64,000 nucleotides of DNA, taken from the IMG/VR virus record IMGVR_UViG_3300020192_000008, positions 1 through 64,000 of that record; one strand, 5' to 3'. The stretch's first letter is position 1, and every line of letters begins with the position of its first letter. This document shows, in pieces, positions 1 to 7,320 of this stretch. This stretch comes from a virus. Made by a program: the position numbers and the translations under genes. The notes under the pieces are model-generated. The model saw only the letters and a list, made by a program, of their open reading frames with translations. It did not search any database and was not told the DNA's origin.

Positions 1-1
1 G

Positions 2-229
2 GGTGAGGTGTACCAGCGGGGGGTCCAAATGGGCTCACGACGATTCGCGGACGACATCGTCCGGTTGGTGGAGGCCTGTGTTGGGCCGTGCGCGACAGAT
101 GACGAGGTCGAGCTTGGGCTCGTGATCGTGCGCTCGGCTGGGTCGGAGAAGGCAGCGCGAGCACGCGCTGACCAGGTAGCGGTACGCCGCGTAACCATCA
201 GGGGTAATGGGGCGGGTTTCCTCGGGTTA
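2..229 (+). CDS. Hypothetical protein, partial at left edge, ends at TTA
   Basis: The reading frame is open from the first bases, so the gene probably begins to the left of the window; a GTG at 8 is the first visible start. The product is small and mixed in charge, with no family I recognise. It meets an in-frame TTA at 227-229, and under the standard code would run five more codons to TAG at 242-244. That TTA and that TAG lie in the two copies of a 14-bp tandem duplication, so the stop region looks duplicated. A structured stretch and a terminator follow before the convergent minus-strand gene. Confidence 0.4.
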
Positions 230-244
230 GGTTCCTCGGGTTAG
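218..244. repeat. 14-bp tandem duplication at a gene end
   Basis: The 13-mer TTCCTCGGGTTAG is present at 218-230 and again at 232-244, one G apart. In the frame of the plus-strand gene the first copy reads as TTA and the second as TAG. Confidence 0.85.
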
Positions 245-379
245 CGACCCGTGACGTCGCTCGTGCGCTCCTACGAAGAAGTGGAGAAGCCTTCAATCGA
301 TGAAGGTTCTAGCGATAGGCTTGCGATGCACGAACTCGTGCCCAGCGCCGCTAGAACAACTTCGAGCGAAGTGAAAGAA
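245..379 (+). other. Intergenic stretch with two small hairpins
   Basis: I see no convincing gene here. Inverted repeats CCTTCA/TGAAGG (290-306) and CACGA/TCGTG (near 325-336) could fold in the 3' untranslated part of the upstream transcript. No tRNA cloverleaf could be fitted. Confidence 0.3.
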
Positions 380-405
380 AGAGGGTGGGTTCGCCCCTCT
401 TTTCT
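380..405 (+). terminator. Intrinsic terminator
   Basis: A G-rich/C-rich hairpin with a TTCG loop (AGAG-GGTGGG-TTCG-CCC-CTCT) is followed by TTTTCTTAG. It lies between the convergent genes ending at 229/244 and 417. Confidence 0.65.
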
Positions 406-416
406 TAGCACCAACT

Positions 417-752
417 CTACGTGGGAATGAAGGCTGAACCAGCTGTCATAGCCATGTTCGCCTTGTTCCCCGTCCTGGCCATGTTCTGGAAGTGCCCCAG
501 GGCCCCCTTGGCCACCAGGCTGATGGGCCCTTCCTGATGCAGGCTGCTACCCCCCATCCCTGCCAGGGCATGCGAAGCGATCGAGTTGGCGTGGTAGTTC
601 AAGCTTCGCGCTGCAGGGGCCACTTTCGCCCCGACGGTCTTCATGGTGTCCATGAAGCCCGCATCTTTCTCTTGGGCGGCGATCTTCTCGAGCTCGTCGC
701 TGAAAGCGGCGTACATGGCGGGGGACATGGTCATGGTGAGCTCAAGATACAT
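417..752 (-). CDS. Small virion-type protein with KIA signature
   Basis: This 111-residue protein contains FSDELEKIAAQEKDAG near its start, the Glu-Lys-x-Ala signature that recurs in the minus-strand virion proteins of this window. A mildly hydrophobic Gly/Ala/Met-rich C-terminus follows. I chose the start at 752 (GGTGGAAG just before ATG); in-frame ATGs slightly downstream are possible. It ends at TAG just before the terminator hairpin. The role is unknown; the shared signature suggests a structural protein. Confidence 0.6.
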   Translation of the reverse strand: MYLELTMTMSPAMYAAFSDELEKIAAQEKDAGFMDTMKTVGAKVAPAARSLNYHANSIASHALAGMGGSSLHQEGPISLVAKGALGHFQNMARTGNKANMAMTAGSAFIPT

Positions 753-759
753 CTTCCAC
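747..759. repeat. 13-bp motif ATACATCTTCCAC, copy 1
   Basis: An identical 13-mer is found at 1435-1447 and 7237-7249, in each case 37 to 46 bp upstream of a GGnATAAGA box on the plus strand. Here it also covers the start of the minus-strand gene (GTGGAAGATGTAT read the other way). Confidence 0.6.
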
Positions 760-789
760 CCCTAAACAGGCAAAAACAGGGCCTTTTAG

Positions 790-806
790 GGCATAAGAAC
801 AATGGA
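790..806 (+). promoter_or_regulatory. Putative promoter box P1
   Basis: GGCATAAGAACAATGG matches the box seen in front of other plus-strand genes. It is followed by AAACTCAACTCC and a hairpin (CCTACA-TTG-TGTAGG, about 822-836), then the gene starting at 866. There is no recognisable -35 hexamer at sigma-70 spacing. Confidence 0.6.
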
Positions 807-865
807 AGGAAACTCAACTCCTACATTGTGTAGGCGGTTGGCGAGGTACTTCCCCACGGGTCACC

Positions 866-1102
866 ATGGATTACCGCGAAGTCGCGGTTCGGGTTCTGTT
901 TGCGGTCGTGCGCGTGGCCACGTGGATCAACACGCGTCTGGTCAACGTGTACGGGATGTTCGGGTACTTCCACCTGGCCGTCAAGCTTGCCGGGAAGATG
1001 GAGCAGCTGAAGGAGAGGATCTCGGCGAGGCTGACGCCCGCCTTCCACGCGGCGTGCCAGAGAGAGATGGTGCGGGGGGTGGACATCGACTGGGAGAACT
1101 AG
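866..1102 (+). CDS. Hypothetical 78-residue protein
   Basis: The gene starts at ATG 866 about 60 bases after box P1 and the leader hairpin; the leader GAGGTAC is shared with the gene at 1547. The product has a hydrophobic N-terminal half (VLFAVVRVATWI region, possibly one membrane-seeking segment) and a charged C-terminus. It ends at TAG directly before a terminator. It is probably an early-type accessory gene of unknown function. Confidence 0.6.
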   Translation: MDYREVAVRVLFAVVRVATWINTRLVNVYGMFGYFHLAVKLAGKMEQLKERISARLTPAFHAACQREMVRGVDIDWEN

Positions 1103-1105
1103 AAG

Positions 1106-1136
1106 AAGGGGGACTAGTCTCCCTCCTTTTTCTTAG
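1106..1136 (+). terminator. Intrinsic terminator
   Basis: Hairpin GGGGGA-CTAG-TCTCCC is followed by CCTTTTTCTTAG, 4 bases after the stop of the 866 gene. The TTTTTCTTAGCTC tail recurs at other terminators of this region. Confidence 0.7.
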
Positions 1137-1166
1137 CTCTAGAACAGCAAAGAGATGGCGCTTCAA

Positions 1167-1184
1167 GGTATAAGAGTAGTGAAG
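1167..1184 (+). promoter_or_regulatory. Putative promoter box P2
   Basis: GGTATAAGAGTAGTGAAG closely matches box P3 (ATAAGAGTAGTGAAGGGAAACTC). No good open reading frame follows for 360 bp, so it may drive a non-coding transcript. Confidence 0.55.
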
Positions 1185-1192
1185 GGAACTCT

Positions 1193-1216
1193 AGAAGTGT
1201 CTTTAGAAGTGTCTTT
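1193..1216. repeat. 12-bp tandem repeat, two copies
   Basis: AGAAGTGTCTTT occurs twice in a row (1193-1204 and 1205-1216), just downstream of box P2, where other boxes are followed by a hairpin. Confidence 0.8.
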
Positions 1217-1398
1217 AGTTGTGTCGGAGCGTGCTGTGTGTCGTTTTGCCTGATAGATCGAAGTAGGTTGCCACTACTTAGATTGGCGGATGCAGAGCAG
1301 GAGTAAAGCCTACTCCTGGGTAGGAGATGTTTGGGTATCCACGTCCCTGCATTGCCGTGGAAAAGGGTCCTGAGAGCTACCTCAGGGAATGACGGGCA

Positions 1399-1428
1399 GA
1401 GGGAATCCTCGCTCCCCTTTTTCTTAGC
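1399..1428 (+). terminator. Weak intrinsic terminator
   Basis: GAGGGA...TCCC can pair over a short loop, followed by CCCTTTTTCTTAGCTCC, the tail shared with stronger terminators here. Confidence 0.4.
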
Positions 1429-1434
1429 TCCCGA

Positions 1435-1447
1435 ATACATCTTCCAC
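1435..1447. repeat. 13-bp motif ATACATCTTCCAC, copy 2
   Basis: Identical to 747-759 and 7237-7249; it lies between a terminator tail and box P3. Confidence 0.6.
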
Positions 1448-1468
1448 CTCAAAGAGTGGGGTAAAGGG

Positions 1469-1487
1469 GGGATAAGAGTAGTGAAGG
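1469..1487 (+). promoter_or_regulatory. Putative promoter box P3
   Basis: GGGATAAGAGTAGTGAAGG is followed by GAAACTCAACTTC, as after P1, and by a hairpin TCTGC-AATCTC-GCAGA (about 1498-1514). The GAGGAGGTACC ribosome site follows. Confidence 0.6.
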
Positions 1488-1546
1488 GAAACTCAACTTC
1501 TGCAATCTCGCAGATGGTGAGGAGGTACCTTTCACGGTGATTACCA

Positions 1547-2170
1547 TTGAAGACGCTCCAGGAACGCCTGGTTGCGATTCGTACGGCGTCCTCGATGGAG
1601 GAGCTCGCCGGCATCTGGGCCTACCTCAAGGCCATGCCGTCGAGCCGTGCGCACGGGTTTACGCCGGAGGGGCAAGCGATGCTTGAGCATATTGAGTGCC
1701 CTCCCGAGGCGCTCCTTGTGCTCACGCGCGCTGCTCCTCAGTGGGTGGCTCTCCACCCGCGATGGGAGCTGTACTGCTTCACGATGCCTGAGCTTGTAGA
1801 GGCTTGGGACTTCGCGACAGGGTGGCCCATCAAAGACCATCTCGTTCGGCTGCAAGCCGATCGAAAAGTGGCGTATCGCTGCAAGGCGAAGATCCTAGAG
1901 GCTGCTGCCCGATACGTCGGGAAGAGGTGCCCAGATCTGACCCCGGAGCTGACATGGAGGTTCACGCAGAACCTCAACAGCTTTCGCGCCCATCTCGACG
2001 AGTTCGAGAAGGCGGCCCAGGCGGGGCAGCGACACAAGTTCTGGGAGCACCTCTACAAGGTGTACGCCCAGTACAAGGACATCCCCTGCACCTCCAGCAA
2101 GGAGGTGTGGGAGAGAGTCACTTACGACGACGGCATCGACCTGGGTGACGACCCGGATGATGACGACTAG
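1547..2170 (+). CDS. Hypothetical 207-residue protein
   Basis: The protein is soluble-looking, rich in Trp, Leu and charged residues, and ends in a run of acidic residues (DLGDDPDDDD). The frame is clearly coding, with strong GC at third positions. The start is not certain: TTG at 1547 fits best after GAGGAGGTAC, and aligning the leader with that of the 866 gene puts the start at this spot. It stops at TAG before a strong terminator. I do not recognise a family. Confidence 0.7.
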   Translation: MKTLQERLVAIRTASSMEELAGIWAYLKAMPSSRAHGFTPEGQAMLEHIECPPEALLVLTRAAPQWVALHPRWELYCFTMPELVEAWDFATGWPIKDHLVRLQADRKVAYRCKAKILEAAARYVGKRCPDLTPELTWRFTQNLNSFRAHLDEFEKAAQAGQRHKFWEHLYKVYAQYKDIPCTSSKEVWERVTYDDGIDLGDDPDDDD

Positions 2171-2176
2171 CGGATC

Positions 2177-2209
2177 GAGGCCCCTCGGGAGGGGGCCTCT
2201 CCTCTTTTT
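2177..2209 (+). terminator. Strong intrinsic terminator
   Basis: A perfect 8-bp stem GAGGCCCC/GGGGCCTC (2177-2184 and 2192-2199) is followed by TCCTCTTTTTAG. It sits between convergent genes ending at 2170 and 2219. Confidence 0.8.
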
Positions 2210-2218
2210 AGCTCCTGG

Positions 2219-2485
2219 TTAGATGACCAAGGATTGCGACTTGATCAAAAAGTCCTTTACGTCCCTGGGCACCTGCCTGCCCATGTAGGGCTCGCCCTGC
2301 TGGATGGCGAAGGCCGCTGCCTTGACCTGCACCAGGTAGGGGTCTTCGACCACGATCTTGTCTCGCATCGTGAGCGTGTAAAGCCGCCCGTCCTTAGCGA
2401 AGGTGACCTTCGTCTCCGTCCTGCACGGACCACAAGAGGGGGGCTCTGCGAGGATCTGACCTGGTTGAAACAAGAGTGACTTCAT
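2219..2485 (-). CDS. Hypothetical 88-residue protein with CGPC motif
   Basis: This small soluble protein has a CxxC-type pair (SCGPCRTE, residues about 17-24), then alternating beta-like segments. It lies just downstream of the 1229-residue structural gene and is probably cotranscribed with it. It ends at TAA before the bidirectional terminator. Function unknown. Confidence 0.6.
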   Translation of the reverse strand: MKSLLFQPGQILAEPPSCGPCRTETKVTFAKDGRLYTLTMRDKIVVEDPYLVQVKAAAFAIQQGEPYMGRQVPRDVKDFLIKSQSLVI

Positions 2486-2517
2486 TACTTCTTTCCTCCA
2501 GCCGCGTCTGGCTAATA

Positions 2518-5500
2518 CTACGGGGTAGTCACCTTTTTCTTGGCCTCACCCTTGGTACCCGCCACAGCATCACCGATCTCCGCAGCAGAGGCCGTTTTTC
2601 CTGCGATTAGAGCCAAAAGCTTCATAGAACCTTCCGCTGCCTTGGCCGTAGCAGCTGTGTTCTGTTTGATGGCGGCCGACTGGGGATCGTCCTTCTCCTG
2701 CTTCTTGAGCTTGGCTTCCTTGAGTGCATCGGAACCGCCGAGGTTTGCAGCAAGACGAGCAGCTCCTGCCTTATCACCACCCTTGAACTTCTCGGTGATG
2801 TTCTGCAAGTCTTCCATGTACGCCTGACCAGACTTGCTCTTGGTGTCGATACCCTGAGCCTGGGCAAGCTGTTTGGCAGCATCACCAGAGCCACCAGCGA
2901 ACAGCTTGTTAGCGCTCTGCTGGTCCATGCTGATACCGAGGGCATCTGCCAGGCCCTTGTTGCCTCCGGAGCTCATCTTCTTCTGAAGACCAGCCACGTA
3001 GTTGAGCTCGTCAGCCTGGTCTCCCAGGCCTTTCTTACGCATGATGGTAGCCGTAGCGAGCTTCTGCTGGACGGTCATGTTGTCCCCCTGCTCACCGGCC
3101 ATCTTGCGAGAGGCACGGCCCTTGTCGCTGTACTCCTCATCGCCGGCGCCGCCGTGCATCTTGCTCTCAGCCTGGGTGGCCTCGAGGATAGATGCGACGT
3201 AGCCCTGACCAGCCGCACCACCCTTGGCAGTCAGCTCATCGGCCGTCTTGGAGTCGAGCTCCATCTCCCCTTGATCGTTCCAGGTAGCCAGGCCCGAAGT
3301 CCTGACGTTATCCATCGTGTCAGCAGCGATCTTCCCGTACTTCTTGGTAGCGCCGTAGAACTCTTCCTTGTTCTTGCTATCGACGAGGCCAAACACGCCC
3401 TTGGCCCGCTGCTCGAAGGCTTCAGGGGACAAGCCGTGCTTCTTTGCCAGTCCAGCAATCTTGTCCGGGTCCTTGGCAGCGTCGCCGTACTCCTGGGCCA
3501 TGGTGGTCATTTCAAGGAAGTCTCGCTCACCCTTTTCATCGTCGGTGAGAGAGTCCTTGCGGTTGAGGTCCGCCATCCTCTTGGAGGTCTTCTTCAGGGC
3601 ATCTTCGCGGCTCTCGGCGTTGCGGCCGATCATGTCTCGAGCGGCGTTGATGCCCTCGTCACTGTCCGCGAACTTACCCAGGCCCCTACGAGCTCCAGTA
3701 CCAGATCCACCCTCCTTGCTGGTGAAGTAGTCATCCATGGAGCCCCTCAGAGAGTCCTGCTGGGCACCAAAACCAAACAGGTCGTCGCTAAGGCCAAGGG
3801 CTTTGGCTCCTGCACCGATGCCTTCAAGAGGAGCCGTACCGGCCAGGACCAAAGCTCGAGCCCCACCGCTAATCATGCGACCCTTACTGGCCTTGCCCGT
3901 GGCGTAGTCGGTAATAGACTCACCATCCCTCTTCTTCTGTAGATCCTGGGCCTCATTGGACCCATAGAGGTAGTCGCTGATCTTGTCTGCGCGATCACCT
4001 TCACTGGCCCCCATAGAGGCGCTGAAGAGGTTGGTGACATCAGGTGCAAGGTACTTCTGTCTCTCTTCCTTGCCCTGTCCAATGACGTCAGCGGCGGCAG
4101 TGATCAAGCCCACCTTGTTTCCAAGAGAGTCCGCATTGTTTCCAATCTCGCCCTGATGCCGCAGCTCCTTGAGAATGCTGTTGGATTCATCACCACCCTT
4201 CTTCTTCAAGTACTTGGTGATGCTATCGATACGCTTTTCACCGCTGCCCTGGATGGACTTGTCGGCGAACATCTCTGTGAAGAAGTTCTCGTGCTTCTTG
4301 GCGAACTGAAGGTTCTCGATCTTCGCGTCTTGGGTAGCTGCCTTGTGAGCTCCCATGTTCCGCTTCATCTCGTAATCGAAGGTCTTCTCGTCCGTGTGTG
4401 CTTTTGCACTGAACGAATATCCAGCCTTCTGGAAGCGGTCTGAGTCGCTCGAGAGAAGACCCAGCTTCGTAGCTGCGTCTCCCGTCATTCCGCCTTTGTC
4501 TCCGAAGAAACGCTGCTGAGCACTGGGGCCGCTGAGCAAACCACCGCCCCCAGTCTTGCCGCCACCAAGCACGCGGTTGTAGGCATCGTTACTCACAGCT
4601 CCTGAACCCCTCGAGGTACGCCACGCCCGGTCAGCCTGCTCGCTGAAGTGCTGGACGTACTGACCTGAGACCTTGTTCGACCAGGCCTCCAGGGTGTCCG
4701 AGCCAGCCGAGAACATGTCTGCGCCGATCTGCTGCAGCTTGCCCTGCAGACCTTCGCGGGCCTTCTCGAAGTTCTTCGAGAGACCAGAAAGGCCTTGGCC
4801 CTTCTTGTAGTCCTGCACCCTCTGGTTGTGCTTGTCGTCCTGACCCGAGCGGGACATCGTCCGCATCATCTCGGGCAGGTTGTCCACCATCTTGATGGCT
4901 GCGTCTGCCTCATCACGGCCCAGGCCAGAGAAGCGCTGGAAGGCGAGCATGGACCTGTCGTCCATGTTGCCGGGCTTGTGGCCACGGGATTCGAGCCACT
5001 GGCTGTACGCCATCGTGGGGGCCATCATCCCAAACTTCTCAAGAGCCCCTCCTCTCAACCTTCCTTCATTACGTATGAAGTTTGCACGGCCTACGCCGTT
5101 GAGGTTCTGACCGGCGAGCTCCATCGTTCGCCCCGTAGACATACCCCCACCCATCCACTCGGCGACCGCATCCTCATTGAGGTTGCCGTCTTTACCCGCA
5201 ACAGAGGCAAGGAACCTGCGCCCACGTCCGGACTTCAAGAAGTCAGCAGACTTGCCCATCATGTTAGAGGTGAACGCTTGGCGACCTTCAGCCCCCGTCT
5301 GACCCGTGGCGTTGTAAATGTCCTCCTCGGACAGCGCCCCGTTCTTCATCGCGGTCCCAACCTGACCGATGGCCAGCATGCCGCCAAAGGCGCCGCTTCT
5401 GCCCAGTCCGCCTACGGACCGGGAGATCTGCGAACCGATGGATGCCATGCCGGTGACTTCGCTCATCGCAAGCCCGCCCGCAGCAGCCATCCCTCGTACC

Positions 5501-6207
5501 CCGGCGCTCATCCGGAGCTGGTCTGCCTTCTGGAAGACACCTGCCCCCTTTACCGAGTGGATGAACTTCTGGGCCTCCTCGAGCGAGGAACCCATGTCGG
5601 TCGCGACCTTCTTCAAGGTGTCGACCATCTGTTTGAACTTGTCCTTGAACTCCGTGACTGAGGTGACGCCCTGCGCCATCCCCATCTTGCCCATGTTGCC
5701 GGCAAGCTTGGTGAGCTCAGCGAACCCGGTGATCTCCCCACCGGGTCCGGAGTCATGCGTCATCCCGCGCATGTGCTGACCGATCGAGGCTGACTGCTGG
5801 TTGGTGAAGCCACGGCCGCCTAGCTGGTTGGTGAAGTTGAAGTTCGACCGCATGGTCTGGTTCAACATCCCCTGCTGCTGACCGCCTTGGTACATCTGGC
5901 TGCCGATGTACTGACCCCCGGCCATCAAGGCCCCGGCCCCACCAGCGACACCCATGCCGACGGCGCCGGCGCCCATGACGCCCATCCCCATCTTGCCGTA
6001 CACGCTTGAAGCGGCACGCAAGCCAAGGCTCATCGGGTCCATGCCGAAGGCGCCCATAGCGCCTTGAAGCATGGGTGCACCTGCGGCCATCCCGCGGGCC
6101 ATCATCCCGCCCATGGCCGTATCCATGCCGGCCTGCTGGCCGCCAGCACCCATGATTTGGCCCATGAAGCCACCCCACGGGATGCCCCCAGGCGAGAGGT
6201 TCATCAT
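2518..6207 (-). CDS. Large M/G/A-rich structural protein, tape-measure candidate
   Basis: The 1229-residue protein opens with about 150 residues very rich in Met, Gly and Ala, including hydrophobic stretches able to cross a membrane. A long hydrophilic, largely helical body follows, rich in Lys, Asp, Gly and Gln, and the C-terminus is Lys/Ala-rich. Size and composition suit a tail tape measure or an internal virion protein. No peptidase or lysozyme motif was seen. It is the longest minus-strand gene of the left part and its promoter side faces box P4. The tape-measure call is inference: length alone cannot separate it from an ejected inner-head protein. Confidence 0.5.
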   Translation of the reverse strand: MMNLSPGGIPWGGFMGQIMGAGGQQAGMDTAMGGMMARGMAAGAPMLQGAMGAFGMDPMSLGLRAASSVYGKMGMGVMGAGAVGMGVAGGAGALMAGGQYIGSQMYQGGQQQGMLNQTMRSNFNFTNQLGGRGFTNQQSASIGQHMRGMTHDSGPGGEITGFAELTKLAGNMGKMGMAQGVTSVTEFKDKFKQMVDTLKKVATDMGSSLEEAQKFIHSVKGAGVFQKADQLRMSAGVRGMAAAGGLAMSEVTGMASIGSQISRSVGGLGRSGAFGGMLAIGQVGTAMKNGALSEEDIYNATGQTGAEGRQAFTSNMMGKSADFLKSGRGRRFLASVAGKDGNLNEDAVAEWMGGGMSTGRTMELAGQNLNGVGRANFIRNEGRLRGGALEKFGMMAPTMAYSQWLESRGHKPGNMDDRSMLAFQRFSGLGRDEADAAIKMVDNLPEMMRTMSRSGQDDKHNQRVQDYKKGQGLSGLSKNFEKAREGLQGKLQQIGADMFSAGSDTLEAWSNKVSGQYVQHFSEQADRAWRTSRGSGAVSNDAYNRVLGGGKTGGGGLLSGPSAQQRFFGDKGGMTGDAATKLGLLSSDSDRFQKAGYSFSAKAHTDEKTFDYEMKRNMGAHKAATQDAKIENLQFAKKHENFFTEMFADKSIQGSGEKRIDSITKYLKKKGGDESNSILKELRHQGEIGNNADSLGNKVGLITAAADVIGQGKEERQKYLAPDVTNLFSASMGASEGDRADKISDYLYGSNEAQDLQKKRDGESITDYATGKASKGRMISGGARALVLAGTAPLEGIGAGAKALGLSDDLFGFGAQQDSLRGSMDDYFTSKEGGSGTGARRGLGKFADSDEGINAARDMIGRNAESREDALKKTSKRMADLNRKDSLTDDEKGERDFLEMTTMAQEYGDAAKDPDKIAGLAKKHGLSPEAFEQRAKGVFGLVDSKNKEEFYGATKKYGKIAADTMDNVRTSGLATWNDQGEMELDSKTADELTAKGGAAGQGYVASILEATQAESKMHGGAGDEEYSDKGRASRKMAGEQGDNMTVQQKLATATIMRKKGLGDQADELNYVAGLQKKMSSGGNKGLADALGISMDQQSANKLFAGGSGDAAKQLAQAQGIDTKSKSGQAYMEDLQNITEKFKGGDKAGAARLAANLGGSDALKEAKLKKQEKDDPQSAAIKQNTAATAKAAEGSMKLLALIAGKTASAAEIGDAVAGTKGEAKKKVTTP

Positions 6208-6265
6208 GCCCGAAAGGGTAGCACGCCCCTTGACCTAGTTGACGGCTCAACTTCTGACCCCTTTC

Positions 6266-6281
6266 GGGGATAAGAACAATG
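6266..6281 (+). promoter_or_regulatory. Putative promoter box P4
   Basis: GGGGATAAGAACAATG lies in the divergent gap 6208-6312, followed by hairpin CAGC-CCCTCA-GCTG and then AAGGAGG (6300-6306). Confidence 0.6.
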
Positions 6282-6312
6282 ACAGCCCCTCAGCTGCTGC
6301 AAGGAGGTAGAG

Positions 6313-6645
6313 GTGTTCGTAGTTCTTCTGGGGCTAGTCGCCCTGCGCGGCGCCGTTCGCGGTGTGGCTAACAGGGTGTTCGAGCACAACCTCACCCAGA
6401 TGCTGGGTGATGTTAGTCATCAAAAGGTCTGTGGTCGTCATGACGTTCTCCTGACTATCGAAGAGCAGGTGGAGTTCCTGGTGGCCGGGGAGAACAAGAA
6501 GAAGGAAATCTTCGGGCTGGGCGTTGACCGCTGGGAGGCCTTCTCCCGCATGTACAAGGACCAGCCGGAGGAGCTGGCCAAAGTCGACTGCTTCAACTGC
6601 AGTACCTGTGGCAGGGTTCATCCCAAGAGGGACCATGCCGCGTAA
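6313..6645 (+). CDS. Hypothetical protein with N-terminal hydrophobic segment and Cys cluster
   Basis: The start is GTG 6313, six bases after a near-perfect AAGGAGG. The first 20 residues are hydrophobic (VVLLGLVALRGAVRG), suggesting a membrane anchor or signal segment. The C-terminus carries CFNCSTCGRVHP, a possible metal site. It is transcribed from box P4, divergently from the large structural gene. Function unknown. Confidence 0.6.
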   Translation: MFVVLLGLVALRGAVRGVANRVFEHNLTQMLGDVSHQKVCGRHDVLLTIEEQVEFLVAGENKKKEIFGLGVDRWEAFSRMYKDQPEELAKVDCFNCSTCGRVHPKRDHAA

Positions 6646-6666
6646 CGACATCACAAGAGGGACCAT
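6624..6666. repeat. 13-bp direct repeat
   Basis: CAAGAGGGACCAT is found at 6624-6636 and 6654-6666, 30 bp apart, spanning the end of the 6313 gene and the following gap. Confidence 0.8.
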
Positions 6667-6729
6667 TGCTCATGAACTGTTCAGTCACCCTTGGTGAGGT
6701 TCGCGGGGGGCAAAAGCTCCGCGAAATGC

Positions 6730-6746
6730 GGGATAAGAAGAATGAG
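6730..6746 (+). promoter_or_regulatory. Putative promoter box P5
   Basis: GGGATAAGAAGAATGAG is followed by a leader in which GGGAAG pairs with CTTCCC (about 6746-6767), then AAGGAATCCACC before the ATG at 6795. Confidence 0.6.
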
Positions 6747-6794
6747 GGAAGCTCTACTACATCTTCCCAATCAACGCCCGAGAAGGAATCCACC

Positions 6795-7181
6795 ATGGCC
6801 CAGCCCACCGTCGACCTCAACACCGTTCCTGCCACCAACGGCAGCAAGAAGGAAAAGACCATGACTCAGCAGGATGTCACCGACCACCTCTACCAGAAGC
6901 TCGTCGAGCTCGAGAGGAAGGTGAGCGCGTTCGACACGCTCTCCAAGGCCAAGGAGAAGGAAGTGGAGGCGCTCGAGAGCAAGCTCAAGGCCGAGACCGA
7001 GGCCAAGGAGAAGGCCGCAACAGAGGCCAAGGAGAAGGCCGAGGCCAAGGAGAAGGCCGAGACCGCGTGGGGGTCGCTCAAGAAGCGACCCGGTCTGACG
7101 ACAGCTGTGCTTGGTATAGGGGCGGTGATTGGGGTCGGTGGCACCCTCCTGGTGCAGCACTACACCATCGATCCGATCTGA
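6795..7181 (+). CDS. Coiled-coil protein with C-terminal membrane anchor
   Basis: About 128 residues. A polar N-terminus leads into a Lys/Glu/Ala coiled coil with repeated AKEKA units (residues about 50-95), then one clear transmembrane segment near the C-terminus (TTAVLGIGAVIGVGGTLLV). It looks like a tail-anchored helical rod. ATG 6795 is preferred over earlier in-frame Mets because AAGGAATC precedes it and because the upstream part overlaps box P5. It could be an inner-membrane accessory or holin-like protein, but nothing decides this. Confidence 0.65.
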   Translation: MAQPTVDLNTVPATNGSKKEKTMTQQDVTDHLYQKLVELERKVSAFDTLSKAKEKEVEALESKLKAETEAKEKAATEAKEKAEAKEKAETAWGSLKKRPGLTTAVLGIGAVIGVGGTLLVQHYTIDPI

Positions 7182-7200
7182 GCAGCCGGGGGGCAAGGAG

Positions 7201-7229
7201 AAAGGGCGCCTGTGGCCCTTTCTTTTTAG
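7201..7229 (+). terminator. Intrinsic terminator
   Basis: Stem AAAGGGC/GCCCTTT (7201-7207 and 7215-7221) with TCTTTTTAG tail. Confidence 0.8.
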
Positions 7230-7236
7230 CACCTAA

Positions 7237-7249
7237 ATACATCTTCCAC
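7237..7249. repeat. 13-bp motif ATACATCTTCCAC, copy 3
   Basis: Identical to copies at 747-759 and 1435-1447; again between a terminator tail and a GGGATAAGA box. Confidence 0.6.
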
Positions 7250-7274
7250 TCTGTAGCAAAGGGCTCTTCTTCTA

Positions 7275-7290
7275 GGGATAAGAACAATGG
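7275..7290 (+). promoter_or_regulatory. Putative promoter box P6
   Basis: GGGATAAGAACAATGG is followed by hairpin GGAGG-GCTACCAA-CCTCC, an AGGAGAAGAG ribosome site and ATG 7321. Confidence 0.65.
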
Positions 7291-7320
7291 AGGGCTACCA
7301 ACCTCCAGGAGAAGAGAGCC

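Larger units (their letters stand above)
1180..1428 (+). ncRNA. Candidate structured non-coding RNA
   Basis: The stretch between box P2 and a weak terminator near 1399-1425 carries no persuasive coding frame. It has two good hairpins: AAGTAG/CTACTT (1261-1279) and an 8-bp stem CAGGAGTA/TACTCCTG with a 5-base loop (1298-1318). A possible 21-codon frame from ATG 1327 has no well-spaced ribosome site. A transcript of about 250 nt is inferred, not shown. Confidence 0.35.

Noticed and set aside
245-379. Possible tRNA or riboswitch
   Set aside because: Only two short hairpins could be formed; no cloverleaf, anticodon arm or CCA-like end was found.
1114-1614. Minus-strand open frame of 166 codons, and the similar one at 7078-7347
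   Set aside because: Both run antisense through terminators and boxes and share only the region of the repeated 13-mer; codon use is poor.
6239-6274. TTGACG followed by GATAAG as a sigma-70 promoter at P4
   Set aside because: The spacing is 24 bp, too long, and no such hexamer recurs at the other boxes.
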